Of a stretch of 64,000 bases of DNA, positions 23,911 to 31,719 are shown one piece after another. Within the stretch, counting starts at the first letter, position 1, and each line of letters opens with the position of its first letter. A program made the translations under genes and the position numbers. The notes below the pieces were generated by a model. That model searched no databases and had not been told where the DNA came from. It worked only from the letters and a program-made list of their open reading frames with translations. Source of the stretch: Methanomicrobiales archaeon HGW-Methanomicrobiales-2 (GTDB lineage Archaea; Halobacteriota; Methanomicrobia; Methanomicrobiales; Methanoculleaceae); contig PGYL01000003.1 of NCBI GenBank assembly GCA_002839645.1, positions 1 to 64,000 of the forward strand, in the 5' to 3' direction.

Positions 23911-23951
23911 ATAAATATCTTGTCAACCGGAAAAATATGGGGCGGTTGACA
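23911..23951 (-). promoter_or_regulatory. bioY promoter with a BirA-operator-like palindrome
   Basis: TGTCAACC (23921-23928) and GGTTGACA (23944-23951) form a perfect inverted repeat with a 15-base spacer. The bacterial and archaeal BirA operator is TTGTAAACC, 14-16 bases, GGTTTACAA, so both half-site type and spacing fit. On the minus strand the proximal half directly abuts a TATA box (ATATTTAT, 23912-23919). Bound BirA would therefore block TBP/TFB. It lies 14 bases from the 3' end of birA. Confidence 0.75.
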
Positions 23952-23964
23952 GGGCCCGGAGGCT

Positions 23965-24951
23965 CTAGAGCTGGAAACAGTCGCCGGCGATAACGCGCTC
24001 TATCTTCCCGTTATCCTTCCGGACAATCAGGGCGCCGTGGTCATCGATATCGATGGCCTCTCCCTCGAAGGTCTTGTTAACGGTCTTGATGGCCACCCGG
24101 CGGTCGAGCGTCAGGGAGAGGCTCTTCCACTCACGGATGATGGAATCATACTCGCCATCCTCGAGCTGCTGATAACGCAGTTCGAACTCCCGCAGGATCC
24201 GGGTAAGAAGCGCCACGCGGTCGACCGGGCGGCCGACCTCCGCCTCGAGTGAGGTCACGGTCTCCTGCAGGTTCAGCGAGAGTTCTGCAAGAGAGATGTT
24301 CGCGTCGATCCCGATCCCGAGGAGGCCGTAGTGGACCGTATCAGCCTCTGCAGCAAGTTCCAGGAGCAGCCCGGCGACCTTCTTATCCCCGACGAAGATG
24401 TCGTTGGGCCACTTGATGAGCACGCTGATGTTGTACTCCTTCCGGATAGCACGGGCAATCGCGACCGACCCGGCCATGGTGATCATGAAGAGGTGATCGA
24501 GCGGGACCTTCGGTTTTAAGACGATGGTGGCCCAGATGCCGCCGGCAGGCGAGACCCAGGCGCGTCCAAGCCTTCCCACCCCGCCGGTCTGCTGTTCGGC
24601 GATGATCACCATGCCGTGCAGTTTCTCAGGGTCGGTCTCGCCGGCAAGTTTCTTCCCGATCCAGCTCGTGGAGGCGGTACTGTCGAAGTGGCGGATCTGT
24701 CGTCCGATGAACCGGGTACGGAGGTGCTTATGGATCTCGTACGGAAGGAGCCTGTCGGTCTTCGTCTCAAGGCGGTAACCTTCCGCCCGCGACGAGGATA
24801 TACCGTATCCCAGCCTCCGGAGTTCGCGTATCTGTTTCCAGACAGCCGATCGGGTGATACCAAGTTGCTCTGCAATCCTCTCACCCGATACCGGGCCGGG
24901 CGACTCTTCGAGAATCTTCAGTACGTTGATTGCCGTATCCTTCATAGCCAT
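23965..24951 (-). CDS. birA: Bifunctional biotin-protein ligase / biotin operon repressor
   Basis: A 328-residue BirA of the regulatory (group II) type. An N-terminal winged helix (residues 1-60, SGERIAEQLGITRSAVWKQI) precedes the catalytic domain with the GRGRxGR-like loop TGGVGRLGRAWVSPAGG, KWPNDIFVGDKKVAGLLLEL and a small C-terminal SH3-like domain. It makes biotinyl-5'-AMP, biotinylates PycB and, when biotin is plentiful, would repress bioY through the palindrome just downstream. The gene overlaps DUF2111 by one base (TAATG). Confidence 0.94.
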   Translation of the reverse strand: MAMKDTAINVLKILEESPGPVSGERIAEQLGITRSAVWKQIRELRRLGYGISSSRAEGYRLETKTDRLLPYEIHKHLRTRFIGRQIRHFDSTASTSWIGKKLAGETDPEKLHGMVIIAEQQTGGVGRLGRAWVSPAGGIWATIVLKPKVPLDHLFMITMAGSVAIARAIRKEYNISVLIKWPNDIFVGDKKVAGLLLELAAEADTVHYGLLGIGIDANISLAELSLNLQETVTSLEAEVGRPVDRVALLTRILREFELRYQQLEDGEYDSIIREWKSLSLTLDRRVAIKTVNKTFEGEAIDIDDHGALIVRKDNGKIERVIAGDCFQL

Positions 24952-25397
24952 TACCTTTTCGCTGCAGGCGACCTGGTCGGGAGCGGAGACGGGCCTTCGC
25001 CACCCACCTGCCTCCGGATAACCGCGGTCTGCTCCATAAAATCCGCCAGATCAAAGATACCGGTCACATCGACGATGCCGATCGCACCGATAGCCCTGCC
25101 TTCGTCGTCCTTCACCGGCCCCACCACCACCGGGATGCCTTTGTAAGGGCCCCCGGAGGGTCTGACCCTCACCGTGGCGTTCTCCGCCAGAACCTCCTCG
25201 AGGACAGGGCCCGTATAGGCCTCATCTATGACCTTCCCGTCCTCGATCCTGATCCCCGGGCGATCACGAGATCGTGCCGTGACGGGCAGACCGCCAAGAA
25301 GATCGTGGATGCAGAGCATGATGGGAGCGAGATCGCGCGAGCTCGAAGACGCAGAGATGACGTATTGCTCCATGGTCGTATCCCTACTTTTCATCAT
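24951..25397 (-). CDS. DUF2111 protein, methanogen-conserved
   Basis: A 148-residue protein of DUF2111, found in methanogens with no assigned function. Conserved segments are LAPIMLCIHDLLGGLPVTAR, GIRIEDGKVIDEAYTGPVLEE and PVVVGPVKDDEGRAIGAIGI. The last resembles the sensor half of a PAS/cache-like domain that binds a small ligand (inference). The start is uncertain: ATG 25397 has AGGT five bases upstream, while ATG 25373 also has a weak site. It is coupled to birA, which suggests co-expression with biotin metabolism. Confidence 0.8.
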   Translation of the reverse strand: MMKSRDTTMEQYVISASSSSRDLAPIMLCIHDLLGGLPVTARSRDRPGIRIEDGKVIDEAYTGPVLEEVLAENATVRVRPSGGPYKGIPVVVGPVKDDEGRAIGAIGIVDVTGIFDLADFMEQTAVIRRQVGGEGPSPLPTRSPAAKR

Positions 25398-25404
25398 GGT
25401 TTAC

Positions 25405-25983
25405 CTAGAATAAGGTTTCCTTCTCGCCGCACGAGAACTCCTTCAAAAATTCACGCGACGGGTATTCATGGATGCTGGAGATCAGGATCATGCCTTCCCC
25501 GATCGCCTTCCCGATCAGGAGCGCCTCCCCGGCAGCCGAGGCAGCAAGTGTCTCCCCGCCGTGGGCCGGGAACGAGCCGTCGCACTCGACGGCGTCGAGG
25601 TCATACCCGGAGAACAGGGAGGTGTAGGTGCTCTCCTTGGTGAACCGGACGGCACGCGGTCCGTACGAGAACGTGTAGGTTACCGGGAACGGGAGCCAGT
25701 TGTAGGCGTCCTCGCGGCAGCACCCCGCGCCGAAGACCAGCAGCCGCCCTCCGTTCTCGACGAAACGCCGGATGCGCCCCTCTGCAGACCGAAGAGCGGG
25801 GAGGAGGTTTGAGTAGTCCGGGTTCGCAAACCCCGTCGGCACGATGAGCGAGACGAACTTCCCGCGCCAGAAGGGGGAGGCGAGCATGTAGGGGTTGACC
25901 GCTTCGCAGCAGGCGCCGCAGTCCTCGATGAGCCGCGAGAACATAAGGGGGCTGTCCCAGAGCAGCCCGGTCCTGCAGGTCAC
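25405..25983 (-). CDS. Unknown archaeal protein with glutamine-amidotransferase-like core
   Basis: A 192-residue protein resembling the class I amidotransferase-like fold: KFVSLIVPTGFANPDYSNLL is followed by IRRFVENGGRLLVFGAGCCR, the strand-loop that in amidotransferases holds the nucleophile Cys. It starts at GTG 25983, overlapping the rtcB stop (GTGA). The late segment GEGMILISSIHEYPSREFLK is also typical. Function unknown; coupling to rtcB and archease suggests RNA or cofactor work, but this is only context. Confidence 0.6.
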   Translation of the reverse strand: MTCRTGLLWDSPLMFSRLIEDCGACCEAVNPYMLASPFWRGKFVSLIVPTGFANPDYSNLLPALRSAEGRIRRFVENGGRLLVFGAGCCREDAYNWLPFPVTYTFSYGPRAVRFTKESTYTSLFSGYDLDAVECDGSFPAHGGETLAASAAGEALLIGKAIGEGMILISSIHEYPSREFLKEFSCGEKETLF

Positions 25984-27416
25984 CCCTTGATCACTCCGAG
26001 CGGCTCCAGCCTGGCGACGATCTTCGAGAGTCCTGCCTCATGCACGACACGCACCACTTCGCGGCTCGGCTTATAGACCTCGGGCGCCTCCTCTGCGAGG
26101 GCGGAGTCGCTGTGAGCCCGCACCAGGATGCCTTCTCCCGCGAGGTGTTCCCGGAGTTCTTTCCCGCTGACCTCTTTTTTTGCCTTCGACCGGCTGAGCA
26201 CCCTCCCGGAGCCATGGCAGGTGCTCCCGAAGGTCTTCTGCATCGCAGTCGTCGTGCCGTGGAGGAGGTAGGAGGACGTCCCCATGCTCCCGGGGATGAT
26301 CACCGGCTGCCCGACCGCGGCATACTCGTGGGGGATACCAGGAGCGCCGGGGCCAAACGCCCGCGTCGCACCTTTGCGGTGGACACAGACCTCCATTGAA
26401 GTGCCGTTGACGTCGTGGCGCTCGAACTTGGCGACGTTGTGCGCGACGTCGTAGATGAGCCGCATCTCATCGTAGTCGATCCCGAAGAGATCGGCAAAGA
26501 CCGTCCGGGTCTCGTGCATGATGACCTGCCGGTTTGCCCAGGCATAATTTGCAGCGCAGACCATGCCGCCGTAGTAGGCGCGGCCTTCCGGGGAGTCGAT
26601 CGGAGCGCAGGCAAGCTGCCGGTCGGGGATCTGTATCTGATATTTGGCGAGCGCACTCTCGAGCGTCCGTAAATGGTCGGTAGCGACCTGGTGGCCGAGG
26701 CCCCGTGAACCGCAGTGGACCATGAAACAGACCTGTCCCTCGGTGATCTTAAAGGCCTTTGCCGCTTCAGGGTCGACGATCTCCCTCGCCACCTGGACCT
26801 CCAGGAAGTGGTTTCCCGCGCCGAGCGTCCCGATCTGCGGCACGCCCCGCTGGCGCGCTTTGGCACTGACCGCGTCGGGGTCCGCGCCCGGCATCGCCCC
26901 CTCTCCCTCGCACCGGACGAGGTCGGCGTCGGTGCCGAGCCCGCGTTCAACCGCCCACCGTGCGCCGTCGACCATGACCTCAGAGAGTTCCTTGTTCGAG
27001 ACCCGCAGGGTGCTTTTGGCACCCACACCGGTCGGCACGGCGGTAAAGAGCCTCTCGATCAGTTCCCGTTTCTTGCCGGCGAGATCGGCCTCGGTCAGGG
27101 GCGTCGTGATGAGCCGGACGCCGCAGTTGATGTCGAACCCGACGCCGCCGGGAGAGATGACCCCTTCAGTCATATCGAATGCGGCAACCCCGCCGATGGG
27201 GAACCCGTATCCCCAGTGGATGTCGGGCATGGCAAGCGAGTGGTTCACGATCCCCGGCAGGGTTGCGACATTTGCGAGCTGACGGACGGCCCCTTCTTCG
27301 AGCGTCTCCGCCAGTGTCCGGGAGAGGAAGAAACGTCCTGACACCCGCATATTGGGGACATATCCAATGGGGACCTCCCATTCGAGGTCTCCGATCTTAT
27401 TGATTCCTTCAAGCAT
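25980..27416 (-). CDS. rtcB: RNA-splicing ligase RtcB
   Basis: GTP-dependent RNA ligase of 478 residues that joins 2',3'-cyclic phosphate and 5'-OH ends, the tRNA exon ligase of archaea. Visible are GVGFDINCGVRLITTPL with the metal-binding Cys, GTLGAGNHFLEVQVA, the HCGSRGLGHQVATD site, IPGSMGTSSYLLHG, and TCHGSGRVLSRSKAKK, in which the His of HGSGR takes GMP. It would ligate exons of the intron-bearing tRNA-Met and tRNA-Tyr of this window. It is followed by archease 10 bases upstream in the transcript. Confidence 0.97.
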   Translation of the reverse strand: MLEGINKIGDLEWEVPIGYVPNMRVSGRFFLSRTLAETLEEGAVRQLANVATLPGIVNHSLAMPDIHWGYGFPIGGVAAFDMTEGVISPGGVGFDINCGVRLITTPLTEADLAGKKRELIERLFTAVPTGVGAKSTLRVSNKELSEVMVDGARWAVERGLGTDADLVRCEGEGAMPGADPDAVSAKARQRGVPQIGTLGAGNHFLEVQVAREIVDPEAAKAFKITEGQVCFMVHCGSRGLGHQVATDHLRTLESALAKYQIQIPDRQLACAPIDSPEGRAYYGGMVCAANYAWANRQVIMHETRTVFADLFGIDYDEMRLIYDVAHNVAKFERHDVNGTSMEVCVHRKGATRAFGPGAPGIPHEYAAVGQPVIIPGSMGTSSYLLHGTTTAMQKTFGSTCHGSGRVLSRSKAKKEVSGKELREHLAGEGILVRAHSDSALAEEAPEVYKPSREVVRVVHEAGLSKIVARLEPLGVIKG

Positions 27417-27425
27417 AGGGATCCC

Positions 27426-27833
27426 TCAGATATCGAAGATGATCTCCACCACATAAGCCTCTTCTTCTTTAACGATTTCGAGCCCGAAGTAGGATATGCC
27501 CTTGACGAGCGACCCCGCGGAGTGCCGTGCAGGGTCGAAAGGCTCCCCCCTGAGAGCGGCGATGAGGCGGGTGCCCTGGATATCGACGTCGAAGGTGCAG
27601 AATACGGTGTTCTCGACCTCGGTGATAAAGAGCAGTTCCGAGAGGTAGTCGATGAGGAGGGACTCCAGGTTCTCCGCATCGAGCGAGATCTGCCGTTCGA
27701 TGCCCCGGTCCTCGCAGGGGCCGTACATTACGTGAAACATGGCCCGGCCTGCATCGGCGAAGAGCTCGCCTAAGGTTGCGCCCCGCACCCGCATGAGGAC
27801 GTCGGCGGTATGATCCAGTTCTTCAAAACTCAT
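27426..27833 (-). CDS. Archease, RtcB activator
   Basis: A 135-residue protein with the archease N-terminus (SFEELDHTADVLMRVRGATL) and the acidic residues used for GTP/metal handling. Archease stimulates RtcB guanylylation and multiple turnover. It lies directly upstream of rtcB in one operon (10-base gap). The C-terminal SYFGLEIVKEEEAYVVEIIF is also typical. The start is ATG 27833. Confidence 0.95.
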   Translation of the reverse strand: MSFEELDHTADVLMRVRGATLGELFADAGRAMFHVMYGPCEDRGIERQISLDAENLESLLIDYLSELLFITEVENTVFCTFDVDIQGTRLIAALRGEPFDPARHSAGSLVKGISYFGLEIVKEEEAYVVEIIFDI

Positions 27834-27836
27834 GGT

Positions 27837-28106
27837 CTAGAAGTCTTCATAGAATATAGGAATCATTCCCCGGTGGATGGAGTCGATGTAGCGGGCCTGA
27901 TATTTCGAGATGTAGACGGTATAATCGCCGACCGGAACCTGCAGGTCGGTCGCCTTGGCCGGCTTTACCGATGTCGGCAGCAGGATCGGTCCGCTGCAGG
28001 CTGTGCTCACCCTGAAGTCGCGTTTCCTCTGGAGAACATACGAGCGGACGTCGTCCGTGACATATATGCCCCGTGACGGTCCTGACTCTCCAACGTCGCT
28101 CTGCAT
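27837..28106 (-). CDS. Small conserved protein preceding archease, function unknown
   Basis: An 89-residue soluble protein. Start ATG 28106 has a perfect GGAGG six bases upstream. It begins MQSDVGESGPSRGIYVTDDV, followed by RSYVLQRKRDFRVSTACSG and the Cys-containing GPILLP segment; the rest is VPVGDYTVYISKYQARYIDS. No family is recognised. The next gene, archease, starts four bases after its stop, so it shares the RNA-ligase operon and may act on RNA. Confidence 0.6.
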   Translation of the reverse strand: MQSDVGESGPSRGIYVTDDVRSYVLQRKRDFRVSTACSGPILLPTSVKPAKATDLQVPVGDYTVYISKYQARYIDSIHRGMIPIFYEDF

Positions 28107-28134
28107 GGTAGTCCTCCATATTGGTTCTGGGTGT

Positions 28135-28141
28135 AAAAAAA
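28135..28141 (-). terminator. T-run after the DUF2551 gene
   Basis: Seven T on the minus strand follow the stop of the DUF2551 gene by about 20 bases and precede the start site of the next operon. Archaeal RNA polymerase stops at such oligo-T runs without needing a hairpin. Confidence 0.5.
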
Positions 28142-28160
28142 GAGGTATGGTTTTCGAGTA

Positions 28161-28475
28161 CTAGGTTGTCCCCAGGATATTCGCCACCACGTCCACGTAC
28201 TGGTCTTTCAACTCGTAGATGGAGTTTGTCCCCTCCGCGTTCCGCCTCACGTGCAGGATGCCTATCCTGGACGCGATGATGCCTACCATGGATGCGAGGG
28301 AGTGGTAACTGACTGAGAATTGCGTCTGCAGCTTCTCGTAGATCTGAGGTATGGTGAGGGATTTTACTTTTACGAAGAGGTTGAGCAGCTCATGCCGGAT
28401 TCCGTCCCGGTCCCGTGAGAGATAACCTTTGAGTCGAGCTTCTATCTCTTTTTTGAGCTCATAGGGTGATCTCAT
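28161..28475 (-). CDS. DUF2551 protein, probable winged-helix regulator
   Basis: A 104-residue archaeal protein of DUF2551. The N-terminal helix MRSPYELKKEIEARLKGYL is followed by LLNLFVKVKSLTIPQIYEKL and VSYHSLASMVGIIASRIGIL, a helix-turn-helix-like pattern suggesting DNA binding. The role is unknown. A TATA-like stretch (GATATATATAAAAT on the minus strand, about 28495-28508) lies about 20-30 bases upstream of ATG 28475, so the mRNA is probably leaderless. Confidence 0.75.
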   Translation of the reverse strand: MRSPYELKKEIEARLKGYLSRDRDGIRHELLNLFVKVKSLTIPQIYEKLQTQFSVSYHSLASMVGIIASRIGILHVRRNAEGTNSIYELKDQYVDVVANILGTT

Positions 28476-28654
28476 ATGTGCTTGTGATTCGGTATTTTAT
28501 ATATATCTTTTCTTTTCAACCATTTACTTGGAGATTATGCCAGGAGGACGACAATTGTCTGACGAAATACGATCAGGCGGGATATAATTGACCCGTTTGT
28601 CACAGTGTCCGACATCCGGGGTCTGATGAGCGTTTAAATACCAGATAACCCCGG

Positions 28655-28960
28655 TTCCATGACACTCCCCCCTCCCCCGGATCGATCTTCCTGCGCGCGT
28701 CTGCAGCGCCGCCCCGTGGGGACCGGTTCTCCCTCGTGGGAGCGCATGCACCGGAGCGGTATCCCGTGAAGGAACGCTCCGAAGAAGGCTCCGGTTGTAC
28801 AGACCGTCGCACTCTGGAAATGGGGTTTAAGCACCGGTAACTGCGAGTTGCGACCGGCAAAATGTCCGGAGCTTGAGAGGCCATCAGACCGGCCGCGACG
28901 GTTCGCCAGGACCGGGGTCCAGGTACCCTCGGGCCCGACCGGGCCCCTTTCCGAACAGGC
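28655..28960 (+). ncRNA. Candidate structured non-coding transcript (weak)
   Basis: The 585-base gap 28476-29060 has no convincing protein gene. A TTTAAATA box at about 28633-28640 on the + strand is followed by a very GC-rich, hairpin-forming stretch. Examples are CGGAGCG/CGCTCCG (28752-28758 with 28775-28781) and GGGCCC-GACC-GGGCCC at 28931-28946, the latter followed by a short T run. The 36-codon open frame beginning there is not protein-like. The RNase P GGAAAGTCC box and the SRP helix 8 core were looked for and not found. Confidence 0.25.
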
Positions 28961-29060
28961 GATTCCCGGGGCATTACAGCGCGATCCAGGCGAATCCTGA
29001 TTCCCTTCTTATATCCATGAGCAACCCTTTAACCTTTCACAATCGTAACACTAATACAGC

Positions 29061-29915
29061 ATGGAATTTGCCAGATTTGATATCAACAAATACTCTCCGC
29101 GGCAGATGGTAGTGCTACCCCTCGTTCTTCTCCTCCTTGCCGGGATCCTGCTGGGCTATACCACGCTCACCACCGGCCTGCCCTTAACACCGGGCATCGA
29201 CTTTGCGGGAGGAACGGCGGTCACCGCATTCACCTCTGATAGCAGAGAGACAATAGAGGCAGTCTTCGCAGAATATCCGCTCTTATCGGTGGGTGAGGGT
29301 ATCGGCGACGGAAAGTACATCCAGTTCGGCCCCATGGAAGAAGCCCAGCACCGGAGCCTCGTTGCGCTCATCAACGAGAAGTACCCCGATGCGAAGGTGG
29401 ACCAGATCGGCGAGACGTTCGGAAAGACGCTCCAGAGCCAGGCCTTTCTCGCCCTGATATTCTCGTTCATCGGGGTGGCCCTCGTGATCTTCCTCGCGTA
29501 CAGGAACCCGATTTCGTCGGGCACGATCGTCCTCGCGGCCATCTCGGATATCGCCATCACTGCCGCAGCGATGCAGGTCCTCGGTATCCCGCTCTCCCTC
29601 GGGACGACGGCAGCCCTGCTGATGCTGATCGGCTACTCTGCGGACAGTAACGTCCTCTTAACCACCCGCCTCCTCAAGCGTAAGGGCAAACTCGACGAGA
29701 AACTCTCCGGGGCCTTCAGGACCGGGATCATCATGACGACCACGACCCTCGCGGCCATCGCCGCCATGTGGGTCGTCACTACGCTGGGACAGATCCAGAT
29801 CATCAGCGCGATCGCGAGCGTCCTCATCATCGGGCTCATCGTCGACATGATGAACACCTGGATGCTGAACGCCGGGATTCTCAAGGAGTACATCCTCCGG
29901 GGGGGTAAGAAATGA
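29061..29915 (+). CDS. secF: Protein translocase subunit SecF
   Basis: Export membrane protein of 284 residues with six predicted transmembrane segments and a periplasmic loop. It works with SecD to use ion gradients to pull polypeptides out of SecYEG. TM1 holds MVVLPLVLLLLAGILLGY, then TPGIDFAGGTAVTAF is the family-typical loop. The last membrane block includes LLMLIGYSADSNVLLTTRLL, the conserved TM4 region. Start ATG 29061. The gene overlaps secD by ATGA; the order secF-secD is the archaeal arrangement. Confidence 0.95.
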   Translation: MEFARFDINKYSPRQMVVLPLVLLLLAGILLGYTTLTTGLPLTPGIDFAGGTAVTAFTSDSRETIEAVFAEYPLLSVGEGIGDGKYIQFGPMEEAQHRSLVALINEKYPDAKVDQIGETFGKTLQSQAFLALIFSFIGVALVIFLAYRNPISSGTIVLAAISDIAITAAAMQVLGIPLSLGTTAALLMLIGYSADSNVLLTTRLLKRKGKLDEKLSGAFRTGIIMTTTTLAAIAAMWVVTTLGQIQIISAIASVLIIGLIVDMMNTWMLNAGILKEYILRGGKK

Positions 29916-31372
29916 ACCGCGAAACCATCATCAATCTCGTCAAAGACTGGCGGGTGGCCCTGCTGCTCCTGCTGGTCGTCGGCTCCCTCATAGGCATCTA
30001 CCTGGCCCCCCCGAGTCCGGAGAAAGGGCTTGAGGGGAACCTCCAGTTCGGTCTCGACCTCCAGGGCGGCTCCTGGCTGCAGATGGAGTTCCAGTCCGTG
30101 ATCGTGGCCTATTCGACCGACGGATCGGTCAGCGACCTCGTTGAGAACCTGCAGACCAGCCTTGAGACGGATGTCATCCAGGTCGACGAGGACCATCTCG
30201 AGATCCGCAAAAACGTCTCCCGTGCTGAGTTAGAACCGCTCTTCGCGGCATCGGACGCCTCGATCGTCACCTACCAGAAGGGCGTATCGCCCTTCACCGC
30301 AGACGAGGTGAAACGGATCCTGAGCGAGAAGGTGAACGCCCTCGGTATGCAGGACGCGAGGATCAACCTGCTCACCCCGACGGGAAGCGAGTATCCACAG
30401 TACGTGCGGATAGAACTCGCCGGCGTGGATATGACGACGGCACAGGAGATCGTCGGCAGGCAGGGCCTGTTCGAGATCCGGGTCCAGACAACCGGAAACG
30501 AGACCGAGCATGTCCTCTTCGGGGACCAGATCACCAGTGTCGGCACCCCGCAGAGAGAACCCGGAACCCAGGCGTGGGGCGTCGGGTTCTCCCTCTCCGA
30601 GACGGGCGCTCAGGCGTTCCGGGAGGCCGCCCTCGAATCCGGGGCGATCGACAACCCGAACGCTCACAACCTCGTGATGATCCTCGATAACGAGACCGTC
30701 TACAGCGCTCCACTCTCCGGCGGCCTTGCGTCGGAACTCCGGGCGGCACCGGTCAGGTCGCTCTCCGCAAGCACCGGTACCGGTGACGCCGGGCTTGATG
30801 ATGCGATGGCGCTCGAGATCCACCTGCGGGCCGGCGCCCTGCCGGTGAACGTGGAGATCGTCGGTTCCGGCTCCGTCCCGGCAGCGCTCGGTGAGCAGTT
30901 CAAGATAACGGTCCTCCTGGCCGGGATCATCGCGCTGCTCGCCGTGGGGGTCGTCGTCTACTACCGCTACCGCGAGCCTTCGATCGTTCTCCCCATGCTC
31001 CTCATTAACTTCTCCGAGATCATCATCCTGCTCGGGATCTCCCGGTTCATCGTGCAACTCGATCTCGCCACCATCGCCGGCCTGATAGCGGTGGTGGGTA
31101 CCGGCATCGACCAGCTGGTCATCATCACGGACGAGGTTCTTCACGAAGGGCGTGTCCCATCGCCGAACCTCTACATGAAGCGGTACGGGCGGGCGCTCGG
31201 GATCATCTTCATCTCTGCGGCGACGGTCTTCATCGCCATGCTCCCGCTGGCGCTGATGGACCTTTCCACCCTCAGAGGGTTCGCCATCATCACCATACTC
31301 GGTGTCCTGATCGGTGTCCTGGTCACCAGGCCCGCGTACGGGAAGATCATCATGGCGATCCTCTCAAAATAA
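29912..31372 (+). CDS. secD: Protein translocase subunit SecD
   Basis: A 486-residue partner of SecF. TM1 (VALLLLLVVGSLIGIYLAPP) precedes FGLDLQGGSWLQME, the family signature, a large extracytoplasmic P1 domain (residues about 40-320), and the TM2-6 block with the GLIAVVGTGIDQLVIITDEV motif in TM4. ATG 29912 overlaps the secF stop. The P1 domain is shorter than in many bacterial SecD proteins but typical of archaea. Confidence 0.95.
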   Translation: MNRETIINLVKDWRVALLLLLVVGSLIGIYLAPPSPEKGLEGNLQFGLDLQGGSWLQMEFQSVIVAYSTDGSVSDLVENLQTSLETDVIQVDEDHLEIRKNVSRAELEPLFAASDASIVTYQKGVSPFTADEVKRILSEKVNALGMQDARINLLTPTGSEYPQYVRIELAGVDMTTAQEIVGRQGLFEIRVQTTGNETEHVLFGDQITSVGTPQREPGTQAWGVGFSLSETGAQAFREAALESGAIDNPNAHNLVMILDNETVYSAPLSGGLASELRAAPVRSLSASTGTGDAGLDDAMALEIHLRAGALPVNVEIVGSGSVPAALGEQFKITVLLAGIIALLAVGVVVYYRYREPSIVLPMLLINFSEIIILLGISRFIVQLDLATIAGLIAVVGTGIDQLVIITDEVLHEGRVPSPNLYMKRYGRALGIIFISAATVFIAMLPLALMDLSTLRGFAIITILGVLIGVLVTRPAYGKIIMAILSK

Positions 31373-31387
31373 CAACCCTACAATAAT

Positions 31388-31419
31388 CTTTATTACCCCG
31401 TTCACACACAATGTGTGAA
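31388..31419 (+). promoter_or_regulatory. Thioredoxin promoter with an operator-like palindrome
   Basis: A TATA-like TTTATTA at about 31390-31396 is followed by a perfect palindrome TTCACACA-CAA-TGTGTGAA (31401-31419). The expected transcription start (about 25 bases after the TATA box) falls inside the palindrome, a good position for a repressor. No regulator gene is next to it. Confidence 0.5.
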
Positions 31420-31431
31420 TGGGGTAGAATT

Positions 31432-31719
31432 ATGGGAAAACCGGTTTTAATGGACTTCTTTGCCGAGTGGTGCGGTCCGTGCCACCAGCAGACACCGATC
31501 ATCGATGAGCTCAAAGCGAAAATGGGCGACCAGGTCGAGATCAAAAAAATCGATGTCGGTGTCGATTCCGAACAGACGCGGCAGTATGCCGCGAAATACG
31601 ACATCCAGTTCGTACCGACGCTCATCATCGAGAAAGACGGGAACCTCGTCCAGAAACTGGTGGGCGTCCAGGACCTCGCCAGGCTTGAGAGCATCTTAAA
31701 GCCGCTGGTGGAGCAGTGA
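31432..31719 (+). CDS. Thioredoxin-like protein
   Basis: A 95-residue thioredoxin with the active site EWCGPCHQQTP; His replaces the usual Lys after CGPC. The rest of the fold is normal (KKIDVGVDSEQTRQYAAKYD, then IQFVPTLIIEKDG with the cis-Pro). Start ATG 31432 (MGKPVLMDFFAEW) follows GGGGTAG; an earlier ATG at 31411 lies in the palindrome. It overlaps npdG by GTGA, so it is made with the F420/NADP enzyme. Confidence 0.92.
   Translation: MGKPVLMDFFAEWCGPCHQQTPIIDELKAKMGDQVEIKKIDVGVDSEQTRQYAAKYDIQFVPTLIIEKDGNLVQKLVGVQDLARLESILKPLVEQ

Noticed and set aside
28655-28960. RNase P RNA or SRP RNA
   Set aside because: The conserved RNase P GGAAAGTCC/ACAGAA elements and the SRP helix 8 core were not found.
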